Assembly: GCA_019634165.1 (NCBI GenBank)
Contig: JAHQVT010000010.1
Location: forward strand, 372,001 to 436,000
DNA from: Rhodospirillales bacterium
GTDB lineage: Bacteria; Pseudomonadota; Alphaproteobacteria; Rhodospirillales; Thalassospiraceae
Length of the DNA stretch: 64,000 nt
Reading direction: 5' to 3'
Every line of letters begins with the position of its first letter. The first letter of the stretch is position 1. Of this stretch, positions 56,739 through 64,000 are shown one piece after another. The notes under the pieces were generated by a model, which was given only the letters and a program-made list of their open reading frames with translations, made no database searches and was not told the origin of the DNA. The position numbers and the translations under genes were made by a program.

Positions 56739-56770
56739 AAAGGCTGCATCCTTAACAGGATACAGCCTTT
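56739..56770 (-). terminator. Terminator of lepA
   Basis: AAAGGCTGCATCCT (56739-56752) pairs with AGGATACAGCCTTT (56757-56770), one mismatch, over TAAC; the minus-strand tail is TTTTTTCTTT. Confidence 0.85.
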
Positions 56771-56791
56771 GTTTCGATATCGTAATTTGGC

Positions 56792-58597
56792 TTATTTATC
56801 GTCGCTCATTTTCAGGGCGTTGATAAAGGCCGATTGTGGAATTTCGACCTTGCCGAACTGGCGCATCTTTTTCTTACCGGCCTTCTGTTTATCCAGAAGT
56901 TTGCGTTTACGCGACACGTCACCCCCATAACATTTGGCGGTAACGTCTTTGCGCATGGCAGAGACGGTTTCACGGGCAATCACCTTGCCCCCGATGGCGG
57001 CCTGAATGGCGACTTTAAACATCTGGCGCGGGATCAGGTCTTTGAGACGCTTACAAATCTCGCGGCCACGATGTTCGGCAGCAGAACGGTGAACCATCAA
57101 TGCCAACGCATCGACCTGTTCTTCGTTCACAAGGATGGACACCTTAACCAGATCACTTTCGTCATAGCCTGCCAGTTCGTAATCGAAGCTGGCATAGCCG
57201 CGCGAAATGGATTTTAGACGGTCATAGAAATCAAATACCACTTCGTTCAGTGGCAATTTGTAAACCGCCATTGCACGGTTCCCGACATAGGTAAGGTCCT
57301 GCTGAACGCCACGACGTTCGGTGCAAAGGGTCAAAATTCCGCCAAGGTATTCATCCGGCACCATGATGGATGCTTTGATCCATGGTTCTTCGATTTTAGT
57401 AATCTTGGTGACATCAGGGAAATCTGCCGGGTTATGCAGCAGGATTTCTTCGCCCTTGCTCATCGTGATCTTATAAGACACCGATGGTGCCGTCGTAATC
57501 AGATCAAGTTCGAATTCGCGTTCGAGACGTTCCTGAATGATCTCAAGATGCAGCAAGCCAAGGAAACCACAGCGGAAACCAAGACCAAGTGCGGTCGAGT
57601 TTTCCGGTTCGAACTGGAACGATGCATCGTTGAGATGCAGCTTTTCAAGCGCATCACGCAGGGTTTCATATTCGCTGGTATCAACCGGGAAAATGCCACA
57701 GAAAACGACCGGGATGGACGGTTTAAAACCGGCCAGCGGTTTGGCGCATTGGCGTTTTTCTTCGGTAATCGTGTCACCGACTTCACATTCAGCCACGGTC
57801 TTCATACCGCAGTTGATAAAGCCAACCTCACCCGGACCAAGTTCATCAAGCGCAAGCGGTTTTGGTGTAAAGACCCCAACACGATCAATGGTATGGGTGA
57901 CTTTGGCGTTCATAAAGCGGACCTTCTGGCCCTTTTTAAGCGTGCCTTCTTTGACACGCACCAAAATCATCACGCCAAGATAAGAATCATACCAGCTATC
58001 AACCAGAAGAACTTCAAGCGGTGCGGTTGCATCGCCAGTCGGTGCCGGAAGACGGGTTACCAGTGCTTCAAGCACATCAGGCACCCCAAGACCGGTCTTG
58101 GCCGAAATCATCACCGCATCAGAGGCATCAATGCCAATGACTTCTTCGATCTGTTCTTTGACACGATCAGGTTCGGCAGCAGGAAGATCGACCTTATTGA
58201 GAACCGGCACGATTTCGTGATTGTTCTCAATCGCCTGATAGACGTTGGCAAGGGTCTGGGCTTCAACGCCTTGTGCGGCATCAACCACCAGAAGCGATCC
58301 TTCGCACGCCGCAAGGGAACGTGAAACTTCATAGGCGAAGTCAACGTGACCAGGCGTATCCATCAGGTTGAGCGTGTATTCGATCCCATCCTTGGCCGTG
58401 TATTTTAGACGAACGGCTTGTGATTTAATGGTGATGCCACGTTCGCGTTCGATATCCATCGAATCGAGAACCTGTTCGGCCATTTCACGTTCGGTCAGAC
58501 CACCGGTCAACTGGATCAGACGATCAGCCAGGGTCGATTTACCATGGTCAATATGCGCGATGATCGAAAAGTTACGAATATTTTTAAGGTCAGTCAT
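56792..58597 (-). CDS. lepA: Translation elongation factor 4 (LepA)
   Basis: A 601-residue translational GTPase that resets mistranslocated ribosomes and affects initiation. G motifs are [14 protein letters not shown] (G1, residues 14-27), [11 protein letters not shown] (G2), [16 protein letters not shown] (G3) and [12 protein letters not shown] (G4). Domains II, III, V and the unique LepA C-terminal domain follow, with [13 protein letters not shown] and [17 protein letters not shown] at the end, the diagnostic LepA tail. No lepB gene follows. It is monocistronic and leftward. Confidence 0.97.
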   Translation of the reverse strand: MTDLKNIRNFSIIAHIDHGKSTLADRLIQLTGGLTEREMAEQVLDSMDIERERGITIKSQAVRLKYTAKDGIEYTLNLMDTPGHVDFAYEVSRSLAACEGSLLVVDAAQGVEAQTLANVYQAIENNHEIVPVLNKVDLPAAEPDRVKEQIEEVIGIDASDAVMISAKTGLGVPDVLEALVTRLPAPTGDATAPLEVLLVDSWYDSYLGVMILVRVKEGTLKKGQKVRFMNAKVTHTIDRVGVFTPKPLALDELGPGEVGFINCGMKTVAECEVGDTITEEKRQCAKPLAGFKPSIPVVFCGIFPVDTSEYETLRDALEKLHLNDASFQFEPENSTALGLGFRCGFLGLLHLEIIQERLEREFELDLITTAPSVSYKITMSKGEEILLHNPADFPDVTKITKIEEPWIKASIMVPDEYLGGILTLCTERRGVQQDLTYVGNRAMAVYKLPLNEVVFDFYDRLKSISRGYASFDYELAGYDESDLVKVSILVNEEQVDALALMVHRSAAEHRGREICKRLKDLIPRQMFKVAIQAAIGGKVIARETVSAMRKDVTAKCYGGDVSRKRKLLDKQKAGKKKMRQFGKVEIPQSAFINALKMSDDK

Positions 58598-58939
58598 TTT
58601 TGGCTGCTTCTGGCACTAAAATTGGCTGGCATTTCGCCGCGTGGCACATTTATTTCGAAACGACGTGATTGCCGATATCTGGCCGATATTTGAACCGCAA
58701 GCCGCACGATTTCCATCTGTGGCCCATCCCGGTCAGCTTACCTTAATCGGTCGCGACGCTGGGCTGGATCACATCCGTTACCGGACTGGCATAACCAGGA
58801 AAACCCGTCTTGCGTGATCATCATATCGCTCGGAAAATTGGATATCCAAGTCCCCGGATCAATCACCAGCCGGTTTATAGGGGTTTTTGCCTGTAATTAG
58901 AAGCGTTGTGTTACGTTCCATCATCAACGATTTCACATG
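58598..58939. other. Leader region of lepA
   Basis: About 340 bases with no supported gene; presumably the lepA promoter. Confidence 0.4.
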
Positions 58940-59053
58940 TCAGACACGCAAGGCCACAGACCAAATTCCCAGAACGGGTAAAAGAATGCCCCCCAATGAC
59001 TGCCAAATAGGCGGCATTAAAGGATTTTTATGAGCATACGCGCCTGAATTCAT
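58940..59053 (-). CDS. 37-residue hydrophobic microprotein with ideal ribosome site
   Basis: A small open frame with AAGGAGG exactly seven bases before its ATG (59053), the best ribosome-binding site in the window. The product has a short polar N-terminus with NSGAYAHK (residues 2-9), then a Pro-rich turn PLMPP (11-15) and one transmembrane-like segment from Ile16 to Leu35 with two Trp residues (17 and 31) and Pro26, ending Arg-Val. It is leftward, in the lepA/kinase gap, with no co-transcribed partner obvious. I cannot assign a family; single-helix proteins like this often modulate larger membrane complexes. Coding status is likely but unproven. Confidence 0.6.
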   Translation of the reverse strand: MNSGAYAHKNPLMPPIWQSLGGILLPVLGIWSVALRV

Positions 59054-59140
59054 ATGCTTGCCTCCTTTTCAACTGGACCAAAAGAACTTAAGTTTTATAT
59101 CGCGCGCCCATAAACAATCCTGACCGGGACCCCTGAGAAC

Positions 59141-61189
59141 ATGTTCATGACGTCAATCGAGCCATCTCTGTCCCGGCGCAGCCTTGTAAAATTGCGCAAA
59201 CGGCTTGCGGTATTGACCCTGACGGGCGTGTTTGTCCTGCTGTTTTCTTTCTTCTTTATCCAGAAAACCCTTTATGACAGCGCGGTCGAGCATTCCAGCG
59301 CCCAGCTTGAAGCAACCGCTTATCGTTTGGGGTCAATATTGTTGCAGCACGACGATGTCGATCTGCAAAAAATCGTCGAAGAAAATTCCGGCATAACCAT
59401 TGGCGTATTAAATAGCCAATTTCAGCAGATCGAAGGTTCCATCCCGCCGCATTTGATTGGCGACCTTGCCGAACATATCAGCAAGCAAGAAGCTGATCGC
59501 GATTCGCTTTTGTGTGTCCACGGGCAACAGGTCATGGTTCTGGCCTATAGCAAACTGCCGCAAATCAACAAGATCGTTGTTGCCTTTACCCCGCGCAGCA
59601 CATTGATGGAAAACTGGCGTGATGCCATCATTTTGCATGCGCTGATGTTTATCATGGCGATGGTGATTTTGTGCGGGCTGGCTGTATGGCTGTGGCAGCG
59701 CCTTAAACGCCAACACATGCGTGCCGCCCATCTTGCCGAGCATTTCAGCGATACTGAAAACACTTTGTCGGAATGTGGCTGTGCGGTGATCAGTTGGCCG
59801 GTAAATACCAAGGACGGTAAACTCAGCACGCATTTGAACTGGCCGGAGATTTTGGGTCCGACAGATGAAACAGTCGGCCCGTATATGACGGAATTCCTTG
59901 ACCGCCTGTCACCCGCCTCACGCGAAAGGCTGCGCGGACCTTTGATCGACAATATCTGGCCCGATGCCCGTGTTGGGGCAATGGTTGATATCCGTACCGA
60001 TGCCAACCTGATGCAGCGATTTTATCTGATGGCGCATCAAATTCAGGATGATGACCGAGGTCTGATTTCGGTTTTGCTTCTTGAAACTGCCGCCCAGCAG
60101 GAACTTTGCCATCCGTTTGAAACTTATCTGCATCATACCCCCGAACCATCGGTCGCAATTGGCGAAGACGGCATTTTGCGCGGGTTTAGCCCAGCCCTTG
60201 AAAAACTGGTTGGCCTACATCTAAGCAATCACATTGGCCAACCCTTCTTTACGCTGTTTGAGCCCGAAGACCAGCAAGAAGCAAAGGCTGCATTCAAACG
60301 GAAACTTGAAAAACATAACACCGAGGATGAGAAAACCATTCTGCGCCTCCGTGATAGTGACGGCAATATTCACTGGCTGGCGTGGCATGGGATTGGGCCA
60401 TTTGATGGCTTGGTATATGGCAGCGCACGTGATGTGACCGAGTTTGTTGAAAATGCCAACAAACTGCGCGATACCCTTGATCAACTCAAACGCAGCAACG
60501 AAGACCTTGAACAGTTTGCCTATGTTGCATCCCACGATCTGCAACAGCCGCTTCGCATGGTCGCAAGTTATACCCAGCTTCTAAAACGCCATTATGGTGG
60601 CACCCTTGATCAGGAAGCGGATGAATATATTGATTATGCAGTTGATGGTGCAAAACGGATGCACAAGCTGATCAGTCATCTGCTTGAATATGCGAAAACC
60701 GGAACCAACGAGGAATTCGTAGAAATCGACTGCAATCAAGTTCTGAATGAAGCGCAAGCGAACCTGAAAACCGACATCAGTCAGGAACAAGCAACCATCA
60801 CCCATGGGGATTTGCCAAACATCAAAGGCGATCGTATCGCCCTGTCCCGCCTGTTCCAGAACCTTTTGTCCAACGCCATTAAATATCGCCGCCCCGGCGT
60901 GCCCCCGCATATCGAAATCACGGTAGAACCTGATCCAACAAACCGCGAGTTCTGGCGCTTTTCCGTTCGCGATAACGGGATTGGCATTCATCCCGAACAT
61001 GCCCAACGTATCTTCCGGCTTTTCCAGCGCCTGCATAAAGACGAGTTTTCCGGCACCGGACTTGGGTTATCGCTGTGCCGCAAGATCGTCGAACAGCACG
61101 GCGGGCGAATCTGGCTTGATACCAGCCGCCCGATCAGCGATCCCGGCACAACCATCATCTTTACCCTACGCGCCAATCGCGCTGACTAA
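59141..61189 (+). CDS. Membrane sensor histidine kinase, orphan
   Basis: A 682-residue sensor kinase. Topology: a basic start, a helix near residues 25-43 (LAVLTLTGVFVLLFSFFF), a periplasmic domain to about 165, and a second helix (ILHALMFIMAMVILCGLAVW). A PAS-like region covers about 325-430, a coiled-coil link 430-450, and the HisKA dimerisation helix holds the phosphoacceptor His465 in YVASHDLQQPLRMV. ATP-binding motifs are LLSNAIKYRR (N), DNGIGIHPE (G1) and GTGLGLSLCRKI (G2). An HK of the phytochrome-like output class by motif. No response regulator is adjacent. ATG 59147 is an alternative start. Confidence 0.9.
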   Translation: MFMTSIEPSLSRRSLVKLRKRLAVLTLTGVFVLLFSFFFIQKTLYDSAVEHSSAQLEATAYRLGSILLQHDDVDLQKIVEENSGITIGVLNSQFQQIEGSIPPHLIGDLAEHISKQEADRDSLLCVHGQQVMVLAYSKLPQINKIVVAFTPRSTLMENWRDAIILHALMFIMAMVILCGLAVWLWQRLKRQHMRAAHLAEHFSDTENTLSECGCAVISWPVNTKDGKLSTHLNWPEILGPTDETVGPYMTEFLDRLSPASRERLRGPLIDNIWPDARVGAMVDIRTDANLMQRFYLMAHQIQDDDRGLISVLLLETAAQQELCHPFETYLHHTPEPSVAIGEDGILRGFSPALEKLVGLHLSNHIGQPFFTLFEPEDQQEAKAAFKRKLEKHNTEDEKTILRLRDSDGNIHWLAWHGIGPFDGLVYGSARDVTEFVENANKLRDTLDQLKRSNEDLEQFAYVASHDLQQPLRMVASYTQLLKRHYGGTLDQEADEYIDYAVDGAKRMHKLISHLLEYAKTGTNEEFVEIDCNQVLNEAQANLKTDISQEQATITHGDLPNIKGDRIALSRLFQNLLSNAIKYRRPGVPPHIEITVEPDPTNREFWRFSVRDNGIGIHPEHAQRIFRLFQRLHKDEFSGTGLGLSLCRKIVEQHGGRIWLDTSRPISDPGTTIIFTLRANRAD

Positions 61190-61327
61190 CTCCCGGCAAA
61201 GTCATTGCGCCCAGCCGCGCTGAATTTCGGCACAATTTAGCGATCTTAAGTGGCAAGCATATTGCTTATTAAACTGGGTAAATGGATGGCCGGGTAAAAG
61301 CTGCCGTATCTTGCGATGGAGAAATGC

Positions 61328-61801
61328 ATGTTCAAAATCACTGCCGTATCGTGGAACTCGATCAAAAGCGTGATCGCAATGCTGGGCATTATGGCCCTAA
61401 GTGCCTGCGGTTCGGACATGAGAACCATGAATGACAGCCACATGCAAAAGCTTGCCTATTACTTTGCCAACCATGAACCGGGTGCGCCATTGCCACGCGG
61501 GTGGCGCAAGCTGGACGGCGCAGAAATCAACTACCGTTTTGCAAACGAAACATATGCTGTTTATTCAATCGACGAGGATGAGCAACTTCTTGTCATGCAT
61601 CTGTATGACAATGGTGAAGGACGCCTTGAAGCCGATGATGATCGTGAACGGTGTGTGTGGAACAGCATGATGGATCAACTCGCGATCGAATGCGACGACA
61701 CGGATATGGAATGGCATATCTTTACCAACGGTCCCGATTTAATCGCACTTGATCTGGATGAAGATGAATATGCCATCCTGCGCAAACGCCCTGGTCGGTA
61801 A
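61328..61801 (+). CDS. Acidic putative lipoprotein
   Basis: A 157-residue protein with a lipoprotein signal: hydrophobic VIAMLGIMALSAC with lipobox LSAC and the acceptor Cys near residue 28, followed by Gly-Ser-Asp. The +2 residue is Gly and not Asp, so the usual inner-membrane retention signal is absent and it could go to the outer membrane. The mature part is strongly acidic (EDEQLL, EADDDRERC, DLDEDEYA) with two further cysteines (RCVW, IECDD) that may bond. ATG 61328 has GGAG six bases upstream. No family recognised. Confidence 0.72.
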   Translation: MFKITAVSWNSIKSVIAMLGIMALSACGSDMRTMNDSHMQKLAYYFANHEPGAPLPRGWRKLDGAEINYRFANETYAVYSIDEDEQLLVMHLYDNGEGRLEADDDRERCVWNSMMDQLAIECDDTDMEWHIFTNGPDLIALDLDEDEYAILRKRPGR

Positions 61802-61845
61802 ATTTGTCCCTGCTGTACAGTAGATGCCGACAAGCCTTTTACAAA

Positions 61846-61875
61846 AAAACGGGCCGCACATGGCGACCCGTTTTT
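61846..61875. terminator. Bidirectional terminator between the lipoprotein gene and pheT
   Basis: AAACGGGCCGC (61847-61857) pairs with GCGACCCGTTT with one mismatch; A/T tracts on both sides (AAAAAAA and TTTTT) let it act on both converging genes. Confidence 0.85.
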
Positions 61876-61896
61876 AACATCTGATGACCTAAATGC

Positions 61897-64000
61897 TTAG
61901 GCGCGCAAGGTGCCACCTGTTGCTTTTTCAACCGCTGCGACGACCTTTTTGCTGACCGCTTCAATTTCTTCTTCGGTCAAGGTTGCCTTGGTCGGCTGTA
62001 GCGTGATCGAGAAGGCCAGTGACTTCTTGCCATCTTCAATGCCTTTGCCCGCATAAAGATCGAAGATCACCACGTCGCTGATCAAATTACGATCAGCACT
62101 GCGTGCGGCCTTAATGATCGCTTCGGCTTTGACGTCCGCATCCATCAGGAAGGCAAAATCGCGCTCAACCGACTGGAAGCTTGATGCATTCAGAGCCGGG
62201 CGCGAGGTGCCTTTTTTCTTTGGCATCGGAACGTTTTCAACAAACAGCTCAAACGCCACAACCCGACCTTTTACGTCCAGCGCCTTAAGTACTTTCGGGT
62301 GTAATTCACCGAAATAGCCAAGAACGTTTTTCGGACCCAACTGCAAAGCAGCCGAACGGCCCGGATGATACCAGCTTGGCGCGCCATCGGTGTTGACCTG
62401 AACGTTGGTTGCGTTGGTGCCAAGGGATTCAAGCAAGGCTTCTGCATCGGCCTTAACATCAAACACATCAACATCACGGCGCGAACCCGTCCAGCTACGC
62501 TGTGTGGTTGCACCAGAACGAAGGCCCGCTGCCACCAGACGCTGATCGCCCGGTTGATCGCCAAAGAATTCCGGACCAACTTCAAACAGCGCCAAATCAG
62601 CAAAACCGCGTGCTTGATTGCGACCGGCAGCCGCGATCATGTTGATCAACGCATTGGGGCGCATGATGTCCAGATCAGAACTGATCGGATTGGCCAAAAA
62701 CAGACCTTCTTTCAACTCGCCAAACAGCTTTGCCCAACGAGAATCGGTAAAGGCCCAGGTTACGGTTTCATACATACCACGCGATGCCAGAACACGACGG
62801 GTCAGACCAACGCGCTTTTGCATTGGTGACAAAGCCGGAACCGGAAGACTGGTTTCACGTTCAAGCGCAACGGTCGGAATTTTGTCGTAGCCGACAATGC
62901 GCAGGATTTCTTCAACCAGATCGGCTTCGCCAATGACATCCGGGCGCCATGTTGGTGCCACAGCGGTAATAACCGGTGCCGAACTACTGACTTCAAAGCC
63001 AAGCGATGTCAGAATTTCAATCGCACGGTTGGCCTCGACCGCAACACCGCCAAGTTCAACAATGCGGTCAATCCGCAAATCAAAGCTGTTGCGCGGGTTT
63101 GGAACGTCGCCAGCTTTGACGACGTTCGAGACTTCGCCGCCACAGATTTCAGTAATCAGATGGGTGGCAACTTCCATGCCCCAAGCAATCGATTTTGGAT
63201 CAACGCCCCGTTCGAAACGATAACGCGCATCGGAATTGATTTGAAGCTTACGACCAGTCTTGGCAATGCTGATCGGATCAAACAGCGCACATTCGACAAA
63301 GACATTAACCGTGTCTTCAAGACAGCCGGTTTCTTCGCCGCCAATGATGCCGCCAATACCAAGTGCCTTTGCCTGATCGGCAATGACAACCATGGTCTGG
63401 GAAAGCTCGTATTCCTTGTTATCAAGGGCTGCAATCTTTTCACCATCGGTCGCATAGCGGACATTGATGTCGCCTGACAATTTGTCGGCATCAAACACAT
63501 GCAGCGGGCGGCCCAGATCGTGGGTCACCAGATTGGTGATATCAACAAGGGCTGAAATCGGACGCAGGCCGATGGATTCCAGACGGGCTTTAAGCCAATC
63601 GGGGCTTTCTGCGTTTTTCACGCCGCGGATATAGCGACCATAAAATGCAGGAACCGCATTGTTGGCGGCAATATCACTGCTGATTGAGACCCCAACCGGG
63701 CTGTCGAACTTACCCGCAACCGCTTCTTGACGCGGATCAGCCTTAAGCGTGCCGATACCGGCAGCCGCCAAATCACGCGCAATTCCGCGCACACCTGTAC
63801 AATCCGGGCGGTTCGGCGTCAGGCCAATTTCGATAATCGGATCATCAGCACCCAAAACAGCGGCAACTGGTGCGCCAATCTCGGCATCTTCTGGCAGCTC
63901 AATAATGCCGTCATGATCTTCGCCAAGGCACAGTTCACGGGTGGAACACATCATGCCCTGGCTTTCGATGCCACGGATTTTGCCCGGTTTTAGTTTGGAG
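61897..64000 (-). CDS. pheT: Phenylalanyl-tRNA synthetase beta subunit, 5'-truncated by window edge
   Basis: About 700 C-terminal residues of PheT (usual length about 800) are present; the start lies beyond base 64000. The frame continues to the edge through the OB-fold end GIESQGMMCSTRELCLGEDH, followed by B3/B4 editing region (ALVDITNLVTHDLGRPLHVFDA), B5 and the catalytic-like core (NPISSDLDIMRPNALINMIAAAGRNQAR), and the anticodon-binding FDX domain (FDLYAGKGIEDGKKSLAFSI). It forms the alpha2-beta2 enzyme with PheS, presumably encoded just to the right. The window contains no sign of frame damage. Confidence 0.97.
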   Translation of the reverse strand, partial: SKLKPGKIRGIESQGMMCSTRELCLGEDHDGIIELPEDAEIGAPVAAVLGADDPIIEIGLTPNRPDCTGVRGIARDLAAAGIGTLKADPRQEAVAGKFDSPVGVSISSDIAANNAVPAFYGRYIRGVKNAESPDWLKARLESIGLRPISALVDITNLVTHDLGRPLHVFDADKLSGDINVRYATDGEKIAALDNKEYELSQTMVVIADQAKALGIGGIIGGEETGCLEDTVNVFVECALFDPISIAKTGRKLQINSDARYRFERGVDPKSIAWGMEVATHLITEICGGEVSNVVKAGDVPNPRNSFDLRIDRIVELGGVAVEANRAIEILTSLGFEVSSSAPVITAVAPTWRPDVIGEADLVEEILRIVGYDKIPTVALERETSLPVPALSPMQKRVGLTRRVLASRGMYETVTWAFTDSRWAKLFGELKEGLFLANPISSDLDIMRPNALINMIAAAGRNQARGFADLALFEVGPEFFGDQPGDQRLVAAGLRSGATTQRSWTGSRRDVDVFDVKADAEALLESLGTNATNVQVNTDGAPSWYHPGRSAALQLGPKNVLGYFGELHPKVLKALDVKGRVVAFELFVENVPMPKKKGTSRPALNASSFQSVERDFAFLMDADVKAEAIIKAARSADRNLISDVVIFDLYAGKGIEDGKKSLAFSITLQPTKATLTEEEIEAVSKKVVAAVEKATGGTLRA

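Overview
This is a gene-dense chromosomal window (about 54% GC by eye) from an alphaproteobacterium. Gene content and order fit a marine Rhodospirillales member such as Thalassospira. The pointers are the roughly 1,600-residue NAD-dependent glutamate dehydrogenase, AddAB instead of RecBCD, the tsaE-amgK-murU-addB-addA-trxA order, and the cnoX/LonN/Trm112/DUF971 cluster. The genus is my inference from family knowledge, not from a search. I see no insertion sequence, prophage, CRISPR array or antiphage island; this looks like core chromosome with a few lineage-specific genes.

Layout. 0-6 kb: an oxidoreductase tail and leftward metabolic or stress genes (ProC, 2',3'-cyclic phosphodiesterase, pirin, Tas-type aldo-keto reductase, FIST sensor, C-terminal J-domain protein). 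5.9-6.9 kb: a 1-kb AT-rich gap with palindromes and an orphan intrinsic terminator, possibly a small-RNA locus. 6.9-11.1 kb: tesA divergent from a ybbA-ybbP ABC exporter pair. 11.2-18.4 kb: acyl-CoA synthetase, a large secreted protein with one heme-c motif, a Bax-inhibitor-1 protein, an unrecognised 538-residue protein and HtpX. 18.6-23.8 kb: an RND efflux pump with its adaptor and TetR regulator, with matching operator-like sites before the adaptor and the regulator. 24-31 kb: giant GDH, divergent FabI, a DUF488 protein and two tRNA-Gly(GCC) genes.

31.2-36.4 kb: a prolyl-tRNA editing-domain protein, then cnoX-LonN-Trm112-DUF971, OmpW and a UbiH-family hydroxylase. 37-40.5 kb: the nitrogen block glnK-amtB plus a second amtB, each unit preceded by a sigma-54-like -24/-12 element. 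40.7-54 kb: a DapC-like aminotransferase, FtsK, then the leftward six-gene block tsaE-amgK-murU-addB-addA-trxA, whose first five genes are joined by 4-base ATGA overlaps. 54-64 kb: a TrxR-like ferredoxin/flavodoxin-NADP reductase, a GFA protein, a Met/His-rich small membrane protein, a UPF0303 protein, LepA, a 37-codon membrane microprotein with an ideal ribosome-binding site, an orphan histidine kinase, a small acidic lipoprotein and the start-truncated pheT.

No large undescribed multi-gene system is evident. The best leads are the 37-residue microprotein (58940-59053), the structured gap at 5.9-6.9 kb, the paired TetR operators, the paired sigma-54 promoters, the unrecognised 538-residue protein and the Ala-for-Gly substitution in the FabI inhibitor-binding loop.
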